NCBI RefSeq assembly: GCF_035685805.1
Contig: NZ_DASSAB010000014.1
Coordinates: 1 to 64,000 of the forward strand
Reading direction: 5' to 3'
Length of the DNA: 64,000 bases
Origin: Dyella_A sp035685805
GTDB taxonomy: Bacteria > Pseudomonadota > Gammaproteobacteria > Xanthomonadales > Rhodanobacteraceae
Positions within the stretch are counted from its first letter, which is position 1, and each line of letters begins with the position of its first letter. The notes under the pieces were generated by a model, which was not told where the DNA came from, ran no database searches, and saw only the letters and a list, made by a program, of their open reading frames with translations. A program made the position numbers and the translations under genes. Below, piece after piece: positions 9,101 to 18,024 of this stretch.

Positions 9101-9654
9101 GCGACGGGCTATGGTTGTTCGAGGCATGGCCGGGCCGCAAGACCGCCAGCCTGAGCTTTGCCCAGCGCATCCCGCTGTTCCTGGAATGGGCGCTGCTGCG
9201 CCTGTCCTGCGACCTGGCGGTGCCGGTGCACGTGGGCGTGCTGACCGCCGACGGCGGTGCCGAGGTGGAGGCGCCGTTCAACGCCTGGGCCGAGCTGCTG
9301 GCGCTGCACCTGCGCAACGGCGACCACGCCGCGGCGGATGCCATGCGCGCGGCGCTGGGCGAGCGCGTCACCGCGCTGCTGGCGTGGTGGCAGCAGGCGC
9401 AGCAGCAACCGCAGCATTATTTTCCGCGCACCAGCTGGGCCGCGCTGGACGAGCGCGACGATGCCGCGCGCCTGGCGTGGGAGGGCAGCGGTTTCGGCAT
9501 CGGCGAGCGCGACTTCGCGCCGGGCTACGCGCGGCTGCTGGCGGGCGCCGCCCGCTTCGAGCCCGGTCATGCCGATCACGCGGCGCTGCAGGCGCTGGCG
9601 CGCCGGCTGGCGGCGCTGATCGATCCGGTCACGCTGCTGGAGCCCCACGCATGA
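6172..9654 (+). CDS. recC: Exodeoxyribonuclease V subunit gamma
   Basis: RecC is the Chi-reading scaffold of the RecBCD helicase-nuclease that processes double-strand ends. The predicted protein has 1160 residues, the usual size. It has the N-terminal inactive helicase-like region (VYRASRLEALLDPL, LRISLPSTWLDEL), the PLPYHLAD segment and the GGITFCGMVPQRAIPFRV / VLGLNDGEFPR block typical of RecC. A TATCAT hexamer at 6159-6164 ends only 7 bases before the ATG, so the message may be nearly leaderless. The stop overlaps recB by ATGA. The order recC-recB-recD lacks the ptrA gene that separates recC and recB in Escherichia coli. Confidence 0.96.
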   Translation: MHTAPTDDLHHGLVVYRASRLEALLDPLLTLLDSAPPADVLAPQTVIAAHPGMRHWLAGALARRRGPAGIVANLRISLPSTWLDELALSALGSGAVALTPYRRDRLRWRIHHHLPAVDDAAVRAYLAGADAPRRRYQLADRLARLYTQYLVYRPDWLAAWQRGRDDVPEATFMAPLWRQLRADIGLPHRGERVDALVQDLARRPQRQASDEPLHIFGVSHLAPAELALLRAVAQLRPVILYVPDPCRDYWAGLRGEREQLRERAQQVDFSEASEQFFLQMGHPLLASWGRMGQHFMLNLQAFDDAIAMDVRHWQDEAPQRGEGDGLLQRLQESMRQLDTTRVQPLRGGAAAALADRSLRVHLCHTRLRELEVLRDALLRELSERPDLKPSDIVVMAPDIAAYVPLLPAVFGEAGRHQGPLPYHLADVAVASTHPLLEAFSRLLSIPESRLAAPELLDLMQVPEVARALGLDDSDLDTLTRWLRQSRVAWALDGAFREGFGVPGIDDYTFAWGMDRLLAGYVMGDASDQAGEGWTLPGGELWPVEGVHGPQAAVLGALDRLLLALAELHRDAGTPRSASAWATRLESLLDTLFRVDPRDHEAVEALSLLRRFLQATKLETADCGLDPVLDFSVVREVLRERLAAAPERQRFLLGGITFCGMVPQRAIPFRVIAVLGLNDGEFPRTVGDAGLDLMQRHRRLGDRDVRNDDRYLFLETVMAAREVLHLSYLGEGIRDGKPRNPAAPLAELLGLLDEQAGLRGEDGDIDERPAAPGAAPVIRRPWRIRHPLQPFDARYFDGSDPRLFSFDAGFAGMVRGEAGGSFMQPAAGPAPMPAATVPLREVQAYFRDPARQVLAQQLNIRLDALDDDPLQDSEPLQAGFSALDQVAKRLFFEAIERGAFALPEQAPAWLRLSGMLPSGRLGTDAWTSERAAVQALLERAQSHPLFAPVPPRRQPVSLALALGPVSVEGTLERVFGQGDGLWLFEAWPGRKTASLSFAQRIPLFLEWALLRLSCDLAVPVHVGVLTADGGAEVEAPFNAWAELLALHLRNGDHAAADAMRAALGERVTALLAWWQQAQQQPQHYFPRTSWAALDERDDAARLAWEGSGFGIGERDFAPGYARLLAGAARFEPGHADHAALQALARRLAALIDPVTLLEPHA

Positions 9655-12600
9655 ACGCCGCCGCATCGACTCCCGCACTGGACTGGACCCGGCTGGCGCT
9701 GGCCGGACACGGCCGCACGTTGATCGAAGCGAGCGCCGGCACGGGCAAGACCTGGACCATCGCCGTGCTGTACCTGCGCCTGCTGCTGGAGCAGGGGCTC
9801 AGTCCGCGCCAGGTGGTGGTCACCACCTTCACCGATGCCGCCGCCCAGGAACTGCGCGAGCGCCTGCGCGCCAAGCTGGTGTGGGGCGAGATGGCGGCGG
9901 AGGACTGGCTGGCCGGCCGCGCTGCGCCGGCCCCCGCGCCGGACCGCGCCTGGCTGCAGGCGCGCTGGCAGCACGATCGTGCCGACGCCGAGCGCGACCG
10001 CCTGCGCCTGCGGCTGGCCCAGGCCGAACTCGACATGGCGCCGGTCGGCACCCTCCACGGCCTGTGCCGCCGCATCCTGGGCGATTACCCGTTCGAGAGC
10101 GGCGCGGGCTTCCAGTTGGGCGAGATGGTCGCCGCCGATGCGCTGCTGGACGAATGGGCCGCCGACCTGTGGCGACGGCTGCAGCAGGGCGACCGCGCGG
10201 TCGCGGCCGCTCCGGCCTCGCTGGCGGCGCTGCGGCGCCTGCTCAAGGCGTACCTGCAACCGGGCGTGGCGCTGTGGACGCCCGACGCGCAGGCGCTCGA
10301 GGCCGCCTTGCCCGCAGCGCAGGCCGACACGCTGGAAGCGTTCGCCCAGGAGAAGTCGCATTTCCTGCCGCGCAAGAGCGCGCTGAAGAACGCCCTGCTG
10401 GCTCTGGCCAGCTGGCTGCGCGATCGCGACGAACCGCTCAAGCCCTCCGCCCTGGCCAACCTGCTGGCTGCCGAGACCGACGCGCCAGACCAGCTGCAGC
10501 CCGAGACGCTAGCCTCGCCGGCGACCCGCGCGCTGCTGGGGTTCGCCAGCCGCGCGGGGCGGGTGCTCGAATACGCGGCCGAGGCCGATCACGTGCAGGC
10601 CTGGCAGGACTGGCTGGCGCAAGTCGGCGCGTGGCGTGCACAGCGCCTGGCCGCACGCGCCCAGCTCACCTTCGACGAATTGATCGGCCGCGTCGGCGAG
10701 GCGCTCAGGCGCGAGGACCGCGCGCTGGCCGACCGCCTGCACGCGGCGTGGCCGGTGGCGCTGGTGGACGAGTTCCAGGACACCGATGGCCAGCAGTACG
10801 ACATCCTGCGCGCGATCTACAGCGACGCGGCCGGCGCCGCGCGCGGGCGGCTGGTGATGATCGGCGATCCCAAGCAGGCGATCTACCGCTTCCGCGGCGG
10901 TGACATCGACACCTACCTGCGCGCCGCCCGCGCCGCGGACGAGGTGCTGCGGCTGGACACCAACCATCGCTCCTCGCGTGCGCTGGTGGCGGCGATCAAC
11001 CAGTTCTATGCGGTGGTCGGCCCGGTGCTCTCGACCCGTGACGACGCGCCCATCCGTTATGAGGCAGTGCACGCCAGCGCGCGCCGCGATGGCGAGGTCT
11101 ATACCGTCGGCGGTACGCCGCTGGCGCAACCGCTGCAGCTGCATTTGCGCAGCGACTGTCCAGCCGCCGTGCCGGCGCGTTCGCGGCTGGCGCTGGAAGC
11201 GTGCGCGCAGCAGATCGCCGCGCTGCTGCAGGCGGGCACGCATCGCATTGGCGACGCGCCGGTGCAGCCGGGCGACATCGCCGTGCTGCTGCCGGGCAAC
11301 CAGGACATCACCGACCTGCGCGGGCTGCTGCAGCGTCACGGCGTCCCCTGCGTGGGCGCGGGCCGCTCGAGCGTGTTTGCGCTGGACCTGGCGCGCGAGC
11401 TGCAGATCGTGCTTTACGGCATCGACCATGCCAGCGATGAGGGCGCGGTGCGCGCGGCACTGGCCACGCGACTGTACGGCATGTCGTTCCACGCGCTGAA
11501 GGCGCTGCGCGAACAGCCGGAGGCATGGCTGACCTACGAGCAGCAGTTCCAGCAGTGGCGGGTGCGCTGGCAGCGCGAGGGCGTGCTGGCGGTGGTGCGT
11601 GCACTGATCGATCGCGCCGCGCCGACGCTGCTGGCCGGCGAGGACGGCGAGCGCGCGCTGACCGACCTGCGCCACCTGGGCGAACTGCTGCAGGCGCAGT
11701 CGGAAAAGCTCCACGGCAGCGAGCAGTTGCTGGCGTGGTTCGCGCGCCAGCGCGAGGGCGAGGCGGCCGGTGGCGACGCCGCCGAGGAACAGCAGTTGCG
11801 GATCGAGTCCGATGCCCGCCGCGTGCGCCTGATGACCCTGCACGCGAGCAAGGGGCTGGAGTTTCCGATCGTGTTCCTGCCGCTGATGTGGGACCACACC
11901 CGCAGCGGCCAGGACACCACGCCGGTGATCGACGAGCCGCTGTGCGGCCAGCGCGTGATCGGCTTCGGCAAGGCGGCGAAGGCGCAGTACGACCGTGAGG
12001 GCCAGGACGAGCGCTTCCGCGTGCTGTACGTGGCGCTGACCCGCGCCATCCACGCCTGCCACGTCTACGTGCTGCCACCGGACCGGCCCAAGCAGGCCAA
12101 CAGCGACAAGCCCGCCGGCGACCCCGAGCGTGCGCCGCTGGATGCCTCGGTCGGGCGTTTGCTGGCGCGGCTGGCAAACGGCCTGGTGCTGGCGGACGAG
12201 GCGCCCCAGCTGGCCTGGCTGCCTGACGGATGGCCGTGGCGGGCCAGCGGCCGCATCGGCCCCGATGCGGCCGACGACCGCCCGCGCCGGGTGCTGCCGA
12301 TGCCGTCGGCGCATCCCGATGCGCGCGTCTACAGTTTTTCCACGCTGACCCGCGGTGCGCACGCCGGCACGCTGGAGGACTCTTCCGCCAGCGACGAATC
12401 GCCCGCCGCTGACGACGTCGAGCCGGGGCTCGACGCGGTGCTGCCGGCACCAGCGCCGGACCATCCGGAGCTGCTCGCGCTGGCGCCGATCCGTGGTGCC
12501 GACATCGGCAACGCACTGCACGCGATGTTCGAGAACCGGGTGATCGGCGAACCGATGACCCGCCAGCTCGAGCTGGTCGACCGCGAGCTGCGCGCGTTCG

Positions 12601-13211
12601 GCGTGCCGCTGGAGGAGCGCGAGCGCGGCGCGGTAATCCAGCGACTGGCCCGACGGCTGCAAGGCGTGCTCGACACCGCGCTGCTGCCGGGGCTCACCCT
12701 GGGCAGCCTGCCGCCCGCGCGCCAGCTCGCCGAGATGGAGTTCCACTACGTGCTCGACGACACCTCGGTGGCCGCGCTGCGCGAGGCCTGCGTGCGCCAC
12801 GGCCAGCCGACCCTGGTGCCATTCACGGCGGTCAACCAGCTGCGCGGCCGCATGACCGGCAAGATCGACCTGATCATCGAGCACGATGGCCGCTACGGCG
12901 TACTCGACTACAAGAGCAACTACCTGGGCGACCGTCTGGACGGCTACATGCCGGACGCGCTGGAGGCGGCCATGGACGCCCACCAGTACCGCTTCCAGGC
13001 GCTGCTCTACACGGTGGCGGTCGACCGCATGCTGCGCCAGCGCCTGCCCGGCTACCGCCGCGAGCGGCATCTGGGTGAAGCGATCTACCTGTTCGTGCGG
13101 GCAGTCGGGCTGGCGCCGGCGGCCGGTATCTGGCGCCATCGCTTCGACGATGGGTTGATCGCCGCCGTCGATGCGGCGCTGGCCGGGCACATGGAAGGAG
13201 CTGTCGCATGA
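9651..13211 (+). CDS. recB: Exodeoxyribonuclease V subunit beta
   Basis: RecB is the 3'-5' helicase and nuclease subunit of RecBCD. The predicted protein has 1186 residues. The Walker A motif (EASAGTGKTWT) is near residue 30; other UvrD-family motifs are VDEFQDTD, GDPKQAIYRFRGGD and RVRLMTLHASKGLEFPIVF. The C-terminal nuclease domain is intact, with the GKIDLIIEH and VLDYKSNYLG segments carrying the Asp-Asp-Lys catalytic set. The start overlaps the recC stop and the stop overlaps the recD start, so the three genes are translationally coupled. Confidence 0.97.
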   Translation: MNAAASTPALDWTRLALAGHGRTLIEASAGTGKTWTIAVLYLRLLLEQGLSPRQVVVTTFTDAAAQELRERLRAKLVWGEMAAEDWLAGRAAPAPAPDRAWLQARWQHDRADAERDRLRLRLAQAELDMAPVGTLHGLCRRILGDYPFESGAGFQLGEMVAADALLDEWAADLWRRLQQGDRAVAAAPASLAALRRLLKAYLQPGVALWTPDAQALEAALPAAQADTLEAFAQEKSHFLPRKSALKNALLALASWLRDRDEPLKPSALANLLAAETDAPDQLQPETLASPATRALLGFASRAGRVLEYAAEADHVQAWQDWLAQVGAWRAQRLAARAQLTFDELIGRVGEALRREDRALADRLHAAWPVALVDEFQDTDGQQYDILRAIYSDAAGAARGRLVMIGDPKQAIYRFRGGDIDTYLRAARAADEVLRLDTNHRSSRALVAAINQFYAVVGPVLSTRDDAPIRYEAVHASARRDGEVYTVGGTPLAQPLQLHLRSDCPAAVPARSRLALEACAQQIAALLQAGTHRIGDAPVQPGDIAVLLPGNQDITDLRGLLQRHGVPCVGAGRSSVFALDLARELQIVLYGIDHASDEGAVRAALATRLYGMSFHALKALREQPEAWLTYEQQFQQWRVRWQREGVLAVVRALIDRAAPTLLAGEDGERALTDLRHLGELLQAQSEKLHGSEQLLAWFARQREGEAAGGDAAEEQQLRIESDARRVRLMTLHASKGLEFPIVFLPLMWDHTRSGQDTTPVIDEPLCGQRVIGFGKAAKAQYDREGQDERFRVLYVALTRAIHACHVYVLPPDRPKQANSDKPAGDPERAPLDASVGRLLARLANGLVLADEAPQLAWLPDGWPWRASGRIGPDAADDRPRRVLPMPSAHPDARVYSFSTLTRGAHAGTLEDSSASDESPAADDVEPGLDAVLPAPAPDHPELLALAPIRGADIGNALHAMFENRVIGEPMTRQLELVDRELRAFGVPLEERERGAVIQRLARRLQGVLDTALLPGLTLGSLPPARQLAEMEFHYVLDDTSVAALREACVRHGQPTLVPFTAVNQLRGRMTGKIDLIIEHDGRYGVLDYKSNYLGDRLDGYMPDALEAAMDAHQYRFQALLYTVAVDRMLRQRLPGYRRERHLGEAIYLFVRAVGLAPAAGIWRHRFDDGLIAAVDAALAGHMEGAVA

Positions 13212-15010
13212 GCGCCTACCGTTTCGAGCCTTCGCCGCTGGAGCTGACCACCGACGCGCCGTGGCGTCCGCTCGACCGCGCCGTGTTGCGCTGGACGCTC
13301 GGTCACGGCGGTTCGCCGCTGCTGGCGAAGATGGCTGCGTGGGCCAGCTACGCCGACGGCGAGGGCGATACCGCGCTGCCGCTGTCCGGCGACGGCCCGG
13401 GACGCCACGGCATGCCGCGGCCAGACGCCGACGCGCTGCTCGCGCTGCGCGCCGAGCCGCTGGTCGGCGACGGCCGGGTGCCGACGCCGTACGTGATCGA
13501 CGCCGACGATCGCTTCTACCTGTGGCGCAACCACGCGCACGAGGTCGCCGTGGCGCGCGCCGTGCGTGCGCGTCGCGCGGCCGCCGGGCCCCTGCCGGTC
13601 GACGAATCGCTCGTCGACAGCCTCTTCCACGGCGAACGCTCCGAGGCCGTGCAGCGCCAGCGCGAGGCGGTGGCCGCGGTCGGCGGACGCCGGCTGTTCG
13701 TGCTCACCGGCGGCCCCGGCACCGGCAAGACCACCACCGTGCTGCGCATGCTGCTGGCGCTGCAGCGGTCCCGAGCGGAGACGACGCTGTCGATCCAGGT
13801 TGCCGCGCCCACCGGCAAGGCCGCGCAGCGATTGGTGCAGTCGCTGCGGCAGGGCAAGCAGGCCCTGGCTGCCCGGCTCGGCGAGGACTGGAGCACTGCT
13901 CTGGCGGCGATCCCCGACACCGAAGCGCTGACCCTGCACCGCCTGCTCGGCTACGACCCGCGGCGCAACCGTTTCACCCGCGACGTGACCCACCCGCTGG
14001 CCGCCGACGTGGTGGTGGTGGACGAGGCCTCGATGGTCGATCTGGCCATGCTGCGCGGCCTGCTCGACGCGGTGCGGCCGCAGGCCACGCTGGTGCTGGT
14101 GGGCGATGCCGACCAGCTCACCTCGGTCGCCGCCGGCTCGGTGCTGATGGACCTGGTGGGCGCGTTCGAGGCCGATCCGTGCGGCGACCTGGTGCGGCTG
14201 GAGCACAGCTTCCGCGCCGAGCGACAGCTGGTGCCGATCAACCGGGCCGTGCGCGTGGGCGACGGGGACGGATTGCGCGCGGCGATGGCATCGGCGGGTG
14301 ACGACGCGCGCTGGCGCGAGGTCGCCGACGTGGCGGCGCTGCGCCGCGCGCTGGCGGCGTGGTGCGAGCCGTTGGCGGCCTTGCCGATCCGTCCGGAACT
14401 GCCACCGCGCGACGAGGCCCGGACCGAGGCCAGGGCCGTGATGGCGGTGCAGGCCCTGCGCGCCCTGGCGCAGCGGCAACTGCTGGCCGCGCTGCGCGAG
14501 GACGGCTTCGGCGCGCTGGCGCTCAACGGCTGGATCGAGCAGCGCCTGAAACAGCTCTGGGGCGTGCCGCCGGAGCGCACCTGGTACGCCGGCCGCGCCG
14601 TGCTGGTCAGCCGCAACGACTACGCCGCACGCCTTTACAACGGCGACGTCGGTCTGTGCCTGGCCGAGCCGGACGGCTCGCTGCGGGTGTGGTTCGAGAC
14701 GGTGGACGAGCACGGCCGCGCCAGTGCGCGCAGCTTCGCGCCTGGCACGCTGCCGCCGCACGAGGGCGGCTTCGCGATCACCGTGCACAAGAGCCAGGGC
14801 TCCGAGTACGACCTCGCCGCCGTGCTGCTGCCGCCGGATCCGCAGCACCGCCTGCTGTCGCGCCAGTTGCTTTACACCGGCCTGTCGCGTGCGAAGCGTC
14901 AGGTCGAGCTGTGGGGCACGGCGGAGGCGGTCGCGGCGGCGCTGGATCGGCCGGTGCAGCGTGCCGGCGGGCTGGCACCGCGGTTATCGCGGACCGGCGA
15001 CGGGGGCTGA
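13208..15010 (+). CDS. recD: Exodeoxyribonuclease V subunit alpha
   Basis: RecD is the 5'-3' helicase of RecBCD. The 600-residue protein has an N-terminal region followed by superfamily-1 helicase motifs: Walker A GGPGTGKTTTVLR, VAAPTGKAAQRL, Walker B VVVVDEASMVD, LVGDADQLTSVAAG, and the late FAITVHKSQGSEYD and LLYTGLSRAK segments. Its ATG overlaps the recB stop by ATGA. Downstream lies a dRS3-like inverted repeat pair that could cap the transcript. Confidence 0.96.
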   Translation: MSAYRFEPSPLELTTDAPWRPLDRAVLRWTLGHGGSPLLAKMAAWASYADGEGDTALPLSGDGPGRHGMPRPDADALLALRAEPLVGDGRVPTPYVIDADDRFYLWRNHAHEVAVARAVRARRAAAGPLPVDESLVDSLFHGERSEAVQRQREAVAAVGGRRLFVLTGGPGTGKTTTVLRMLLALQRSRAETTLSIQVAAPTGKAAQRLVQSLRQGKQALAARLGEDWSTALAAIPDTEALTLHRLLGYDPRRNRFTRDVTHPLAADVVVVDEASMVDLAMLRGLLDAVRPQATLVLVGDADQLTSVAAGSVLMDLVGAFEADPCGDLVRLEHSFRAERQLVPINRAVRVGDGDGLRAAMASAGDDARWREVADVAALRRALAAWCEPLAALPIRPELPPRDEARTEARAVMAVQALRALAQRQLLAALREDGFGALALNGWIEQRLKQLWGVPPERTWYAGRAVLVSRNDYAARLYNGDVGLCLAEPDGSLRVWFETVDEHGRASARSFAPGTLPPHEGGFAITVHKSQGSEYDLAAVLLPPDPQHRLLSRQLLYTGLSRAKRQVELWGTAEAVAAALDRPVQRAGGLAPRLSRTGDGG

Positions 15011-15115
15011 GCGCATGGTGCGCCGTGCTGCCCTGGTCGTGCAGCAGCGTGCGCACGTGACGCTGGATACCACTGGCGCGATGAAGCTCTCTATCTGCGC
15101 AGAAGCCCAAGAGCC

Positions 15116-15192
15116 GTCATTCCCGCAAAAGCGGGAATCCATCGATCTCTGATGCAGCGGTCACCGTGGATTCCCGCTTTTGCGGGAATGAC
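15116..15192. repeat. Inverted pair of dRS3-like palindromic repeats (locus A)
   Basis: Two 25-bp copies lie in opposite orientation, 15116-15140 and 15168-15192, and are exact reverse complements of each other, separated by 27 bp. Each copy contains the small palindrome ATTCCC-N8-GGGAAT with an AAAA or TTTT centre. Transcribed RNA could form either two small hairpins or one 25-bp stem. The pair sits just after recD. Related copies occur at 29.9-30.1 and 43.6 kb. Confidence 0.9.
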
Positions 15193-15309
15193 GGCAATGT
15201 GGGCGGTGCTTCCGGTTGGCCACGTCCGGTTCTCCCGGGCCGAGTGGGGCGCACGGTCATTGCCATTGCCATCGATCACGGAAATAACGAAAAGGTCTGA
15301 GGGACGCTT

Positions 15310-16128
15310 CTAGGGGCTACTTTCGGTCTCTCTGGCCGCATAGGGCACACAGGCGTTACCGCCCCCATCGATCTGCTGCGCGAGGTTGTAGAGGATCCGG
15401 GCATCCTCCGCGTCCAGCGTCTCGCCCTGCATCGCGCGGAAGTGGTGGTGGAACGAGCGCACCGCGCCCGGGCGGTCGTCCAGCGGGTAACCGACCGCGG
15501 CCAGCGCCATCCACGGGTCGAAGCCGGCGGGCGGATCGCACAGCGGCCCCTTCGGCCACAAGCCGAAACCGGCTTGAGCCAGCGTGCTCCAGGGAAAGTA
15601 CGGACCCGGGTCGTCCTTGCGCGTGGGTGCCAGGTCCTCGTGGCCGATGATCTGGGTGGGCGGGATATCCAGCCGCGTGGTGAGGTCGGCCAGCAGGCGC
15701 AGCAGGCTGGCGATCTGCGCCGGCGCAAACGGCGAATGGCCGTCGTTGTCCAGCTCAATGCCGATGGAGGCGGAGTTGAGGTCGGTGACGGTGCCCCAGC
15801 GGCCGCCACCGGCATGCCACGCACGCTGCGCGTCGGCTACCAGCTGGTAGATGTGGCCGTCGCCGCCCACCAGGTAGTGCGCGCTGACCGGCCCGCCGCT
15901 GTTGCGTGTGCGCAAGGTGTCCAGGCTTTCCTGCGCCGAGTGCTGATTGGTGAAGTGCAGCACGACCAGCACCGGCCGGCGGATGTCGTGGTTGGGCGAC
16001 GGCACCCAGGTCGCCAGCGGATTGCGCGGCGGCGCATGGGAGCAGGCGGCCAGCAGCACCATCGCGCACCACGTGGCGATGCGCAGCGGCCAGCGGAAGG
16101 CTTCGGGTGTGGGGGACGGGACTGGCAT
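15310..16128 (-). CDS. AmpD-family N-acetylmuramoyl-L-alanine amidase lipoprotein
   Basis: Zn-dependent amidase predicted to cut the bond between (anhydro)MurNAc and L-Ala of muropeptides. The 272-residue protein starts at the ATG at 16128, preceded by AAGGAA. It has a lipoprotein signal with lipobox LAAC followed by Ser, so it should be anchored in the envelope like E. coli AmiD rather than cytosolic like AmpD. Zinc ligands are visible: His in VLHFT, and His and Asp in GHEDLAPTRKDDPGPYF, which closely matches the AmpD segment. The SIGIELDNDG strand fits the family. It is the last gene of the leftward block, 52 bp after the serine hydrolase. Ser after the lipobox Cys suggests outer-membrane sorting. 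Confidence 0.85.
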   Translation of the reverse strand: MPVPSPTPEAFRWPLRIATWCAMVLLAACSHAPPRNPLATWVPSPNHDIRRPVLVVLHFTNQHSAQESLDTLRTRNSGGPVSAHYLVGGDGHIYQLVADAQRAWHAGGGRWGTVTDLNSASIGIELDNDGHSPFAPAQIASLLRLLADLTTRLDIPPTQIIGHEDLAPTRKDDPGPYFPWSTLAQAGFGLWPKGPLCDPPAGFDPWMALAAVGYPLDDRPGAVRSFHHHFRAMQGETLDAEDARILYNLAQQIDGGGNACVPYAARETESSP

Positions 16129-16180
16129 CGGGACGAGGATTCCTTCGAGGGCGCATCGCACGCGTGAAGCGGGCGGCGGG

Positions 16181-17233
16181 TCAGCGCGCCAGATACGGCT
16201 GCGCGAGTTGCAAGGCCGTGCGATACGGCTCCGGATCATTGCGGTTGCTGAGCACGATCACCGTGAGGTGCCGCTGCGGCCAGCGCACGATCACGTTGCG
16301 GAAACCGATGCTCTCGCCGGAGTGCCACAGCGTCTCGCCGGTGATCCGCCAGCCGAAGCCGTACTGCGCCTGGTACGGCTCCCCGGTCACGCTCACGTGT
16401 GGGCTGAAGGCGAGCGCGCGCGAGGCATCGCTGAGCAGGCGGTCGTCGTACAGCGCGGCGTCCCACCTGGCGAGATCGTCGACCGAGGCATAGATGCCGC
16501 CGTCGCCGCGGGTGGCGGAGGTGACGCTCTGATCGGTGCGCTGCCAGTGGCCGTCGATGAAGCTGTAGCCGTAGGCGCGGTGGGGCACGGCAGGCCCGCG
16601 GTGGTGCTCGTAGAGCAGGGTGTGGTCCATGTGCAGCGGCGCGAAGATGCGCGCCTTCAGGAACGCTGGCAGCGTCATGCCCGACGCCCGCTCGATCACC
16701 AGCCCGAGCAGCACGTAGCCGGTGTTGCTGTAGCGGTAGGCGGAACCGGGCGCGAAGTAGCCGTGGTCGGTGCCGGCGATCATCCGCAGCACGTCGGCGT
16801 CGCCGACCTGCGCGGTCTGCGCGGGCTCGATCAGGTCCTCGTAGTCGAGCAGGCCGCCGGTATGGTCGAGCAGCTGGCGCAGGGTGATGCGGTCGGCAAA
16901 CGGCGGCAGCGACGGCAGCCAGTGGCGGACCGAATCGTCCAGCGCGAGCTTGTGGTCCTCGGCCAGCAGCAGGATCGCCGCGGCGGTGAACTGCTTGCTC
17001 ACCGAGGCGAGCCGGTAGTCGGTGGCCGGCGTGGCCGCGACATGCTGCTCGAGGTCGGCGTAGCCGAAGCCGCGTCGGACCACCGGCTTGCCGTCCTTGA
17101 GGATCAGCAGCGAGGCACCGGGAACGTCGCCGGTGTAGGGCTGCATGCGTTCCGCGACGGCAGCGGGCAGCTCTCCGGCGCGGCAGGGCGCGATGCAGGC
17201 GAGGGTGGCGAGCAGGCTCAGGGCAAGACGCAT
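16181..17233 (-). CDS. Exported serine hydrolase, class C beta-lactamase family
   Basis: A 350-residue protein with a signal peptide (LALSLLATLACIAPCRA) and the three active-site signatures of the class C beta-lactamase/DD-peptidase family: SVSK (Ser-x-x-Lys), Tyr-Ser-Asn in YRYSNTGY, and HSG in LWHSGES in place of KTG. Family members include DD-carboxypeptidases, D-aminopeptidases, esterases and beta-lactamases; the sequence alone does not say which. The neighbours (VanX-like dipeptidase 5 bp upstream, AmpD-like amidase downstream) favour a peptidoglycan or D-amino-acid peptide substrate over antibiotic resistance. Confidence 0.8.
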   Translation of the reverse strand: MRLALSLLATLACIAPCRAGELPAAVAERMQPYTGDVPGASLLILKDGKPVVRRGFGYADLEQHVAATPATDYRLASVSKQFTAAAILLLAEDHKLALDDSVRHWLPSLPPFADRITLRQLLDHTGGLLDYEDLIEPAQTAQVGDADVLRMIAGTDHGYFAPGSAYRYSNTGYVLLGLVIERASGMTLPAFLKARIFAPLHMDHTLLYEHHRGPAVPHRAYGYSFIDGHWQRTDQSVTSATRGDGGIYASVDDLARWDAALYDDRLLSDASRALAFSPHVSVTGEPYQAQYGFGWRITGETLWHSGESIGFRNVIVRWPQRHLTVIVLSNRNDPEPYRTALQLAQPYLAR

Positions 17234-17238
17234 GGCGG

Positions 17239-18024
17239 TCACCGGATCGGCGTGTCGTACAGCGTGTGCGGCGTGGGTTCGGGCTGGAAGGTGTAGTGCC
17301 ACCACTCCATTGGATAGTTGCCGAACCCTTCCCTTGCCATGGCGTGCAGCAGGCGCTGGCGGTTCGCGCGCTGCGCGGCGGTCACGCCGGGGTTGTCGGT
17401 GTTGGCGCGCACGCCGAACCAGTCGAACGGCGTGCCCATGTCCAGCGGCACGCAGTGGCGATCGTGCGCGTCGCACTGCTCCATGGTCAGGTCGGTGGTG
17501 GCGCCGCGGCTGTGGCCGGAGACCGGGGCGATGTAGTCGCCGAGCAGCTGCGACTTGTGCAGATCGGGATAGTGGGCGGCCTTGGTGGCCTGGTCGGACA
17601 GGTCATGCGCCCAGCGTACGAAGTCGGCCACCGCGCGGGCCGGGCGATAGCAGTCCCACAGGCGCAGGCGCGCATGCTCGCGGCGCAGGTCGTGTTCGAC
17701 CCGAGCCAGCGCCGCGGCGACGGGTTTCAGCAGCAGGCATTTCGGCGCGAGGTAGCCATCCACCGGGCGGCCGACGAAGTTGTCGTGGCCGGCGTACTTG
17801 ATGTCCTCGTGGATGTCCGGCACCAGGCTGCGGATATCGACCAGGTTTGCTTCGGCGGCCGTGCTTGCGGAGGAAAGCGTGACGGGCTGCTCGGCGAAAG
17901 CCGGCACGGCGAGCGCCAGCAGAAACGCCGCGATCACACACGAGCGCACCCGGTGCGCGACCGTGCGCAGCGGCAGGCGCGGGTCGCGCACCGGGTGCGC
18001 CCGTGCATAGCTGTCTTGCGTCAT
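17239..18024 (-). CDS. VanX/DdpX-type D-Ala-D-Ala dipeptidase, exported
   Basis: Predicted Zn dipeptidase splitting D-Ala-D-Ala. The 261-residue protein has an N-terminal hydrophobic stretch (CVIAAFLLALAVPAFA) consistent with export. The VanX signature SGHSRGATTD (Ser-x-His-x-x-Gly-x-Ala-x-Asp type, zinc His and Asp) and the EWWHY motif (catalytic Glu and zinc His) are both present, along with a LWDCYRPARA segment. Its ATG overlaps the stop of the upstream serine hydrolase gene by ATGA. No vanA/vanH or vancomycin regulatory genes lie nearby, so a catabolic role like E. coli DdpX is more likely than resistance. Confidence 0.85.
   Translation of the reverse strand: MTQDSYARAHPVRDPRLPLRTVAHRVRSCVIAAFLLALAVPAFAEQPVTLSSASTAAEANLVDIRSLVPDIHEDIKYAGHDNFVGRPVDGYLAPKCLLLKPVAAALARVEHDLRREHARLRLWDCYRPARAVADFVRWAHDLSDQATKAAHYPDLHKSQLLGDYIAPVSGHSRGATTDLTMEQCDAHDRHCVPLDMGTPFDWFGVRANTDNPGVTAAQRANRQRLLHAMAREGFGNYPMEWWHYTFQPEPTPHTLYDTPIR

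Noticed and set aside
15116..15192. Insertion sequence remnants or a CRISPR array at the repeat pair
   Set aside because: There is no transposase, no target duplication and no spacer-repeat periodicity; the structure is a paired palindromic repeat.
17239..18024. Vancomycin resistance island
   Set aside because: Only a VanX-like dipeptidase is present; there is no D-Ala-D-Lac ligase, no VanH-type dehydrogenase and no VanRS pair.
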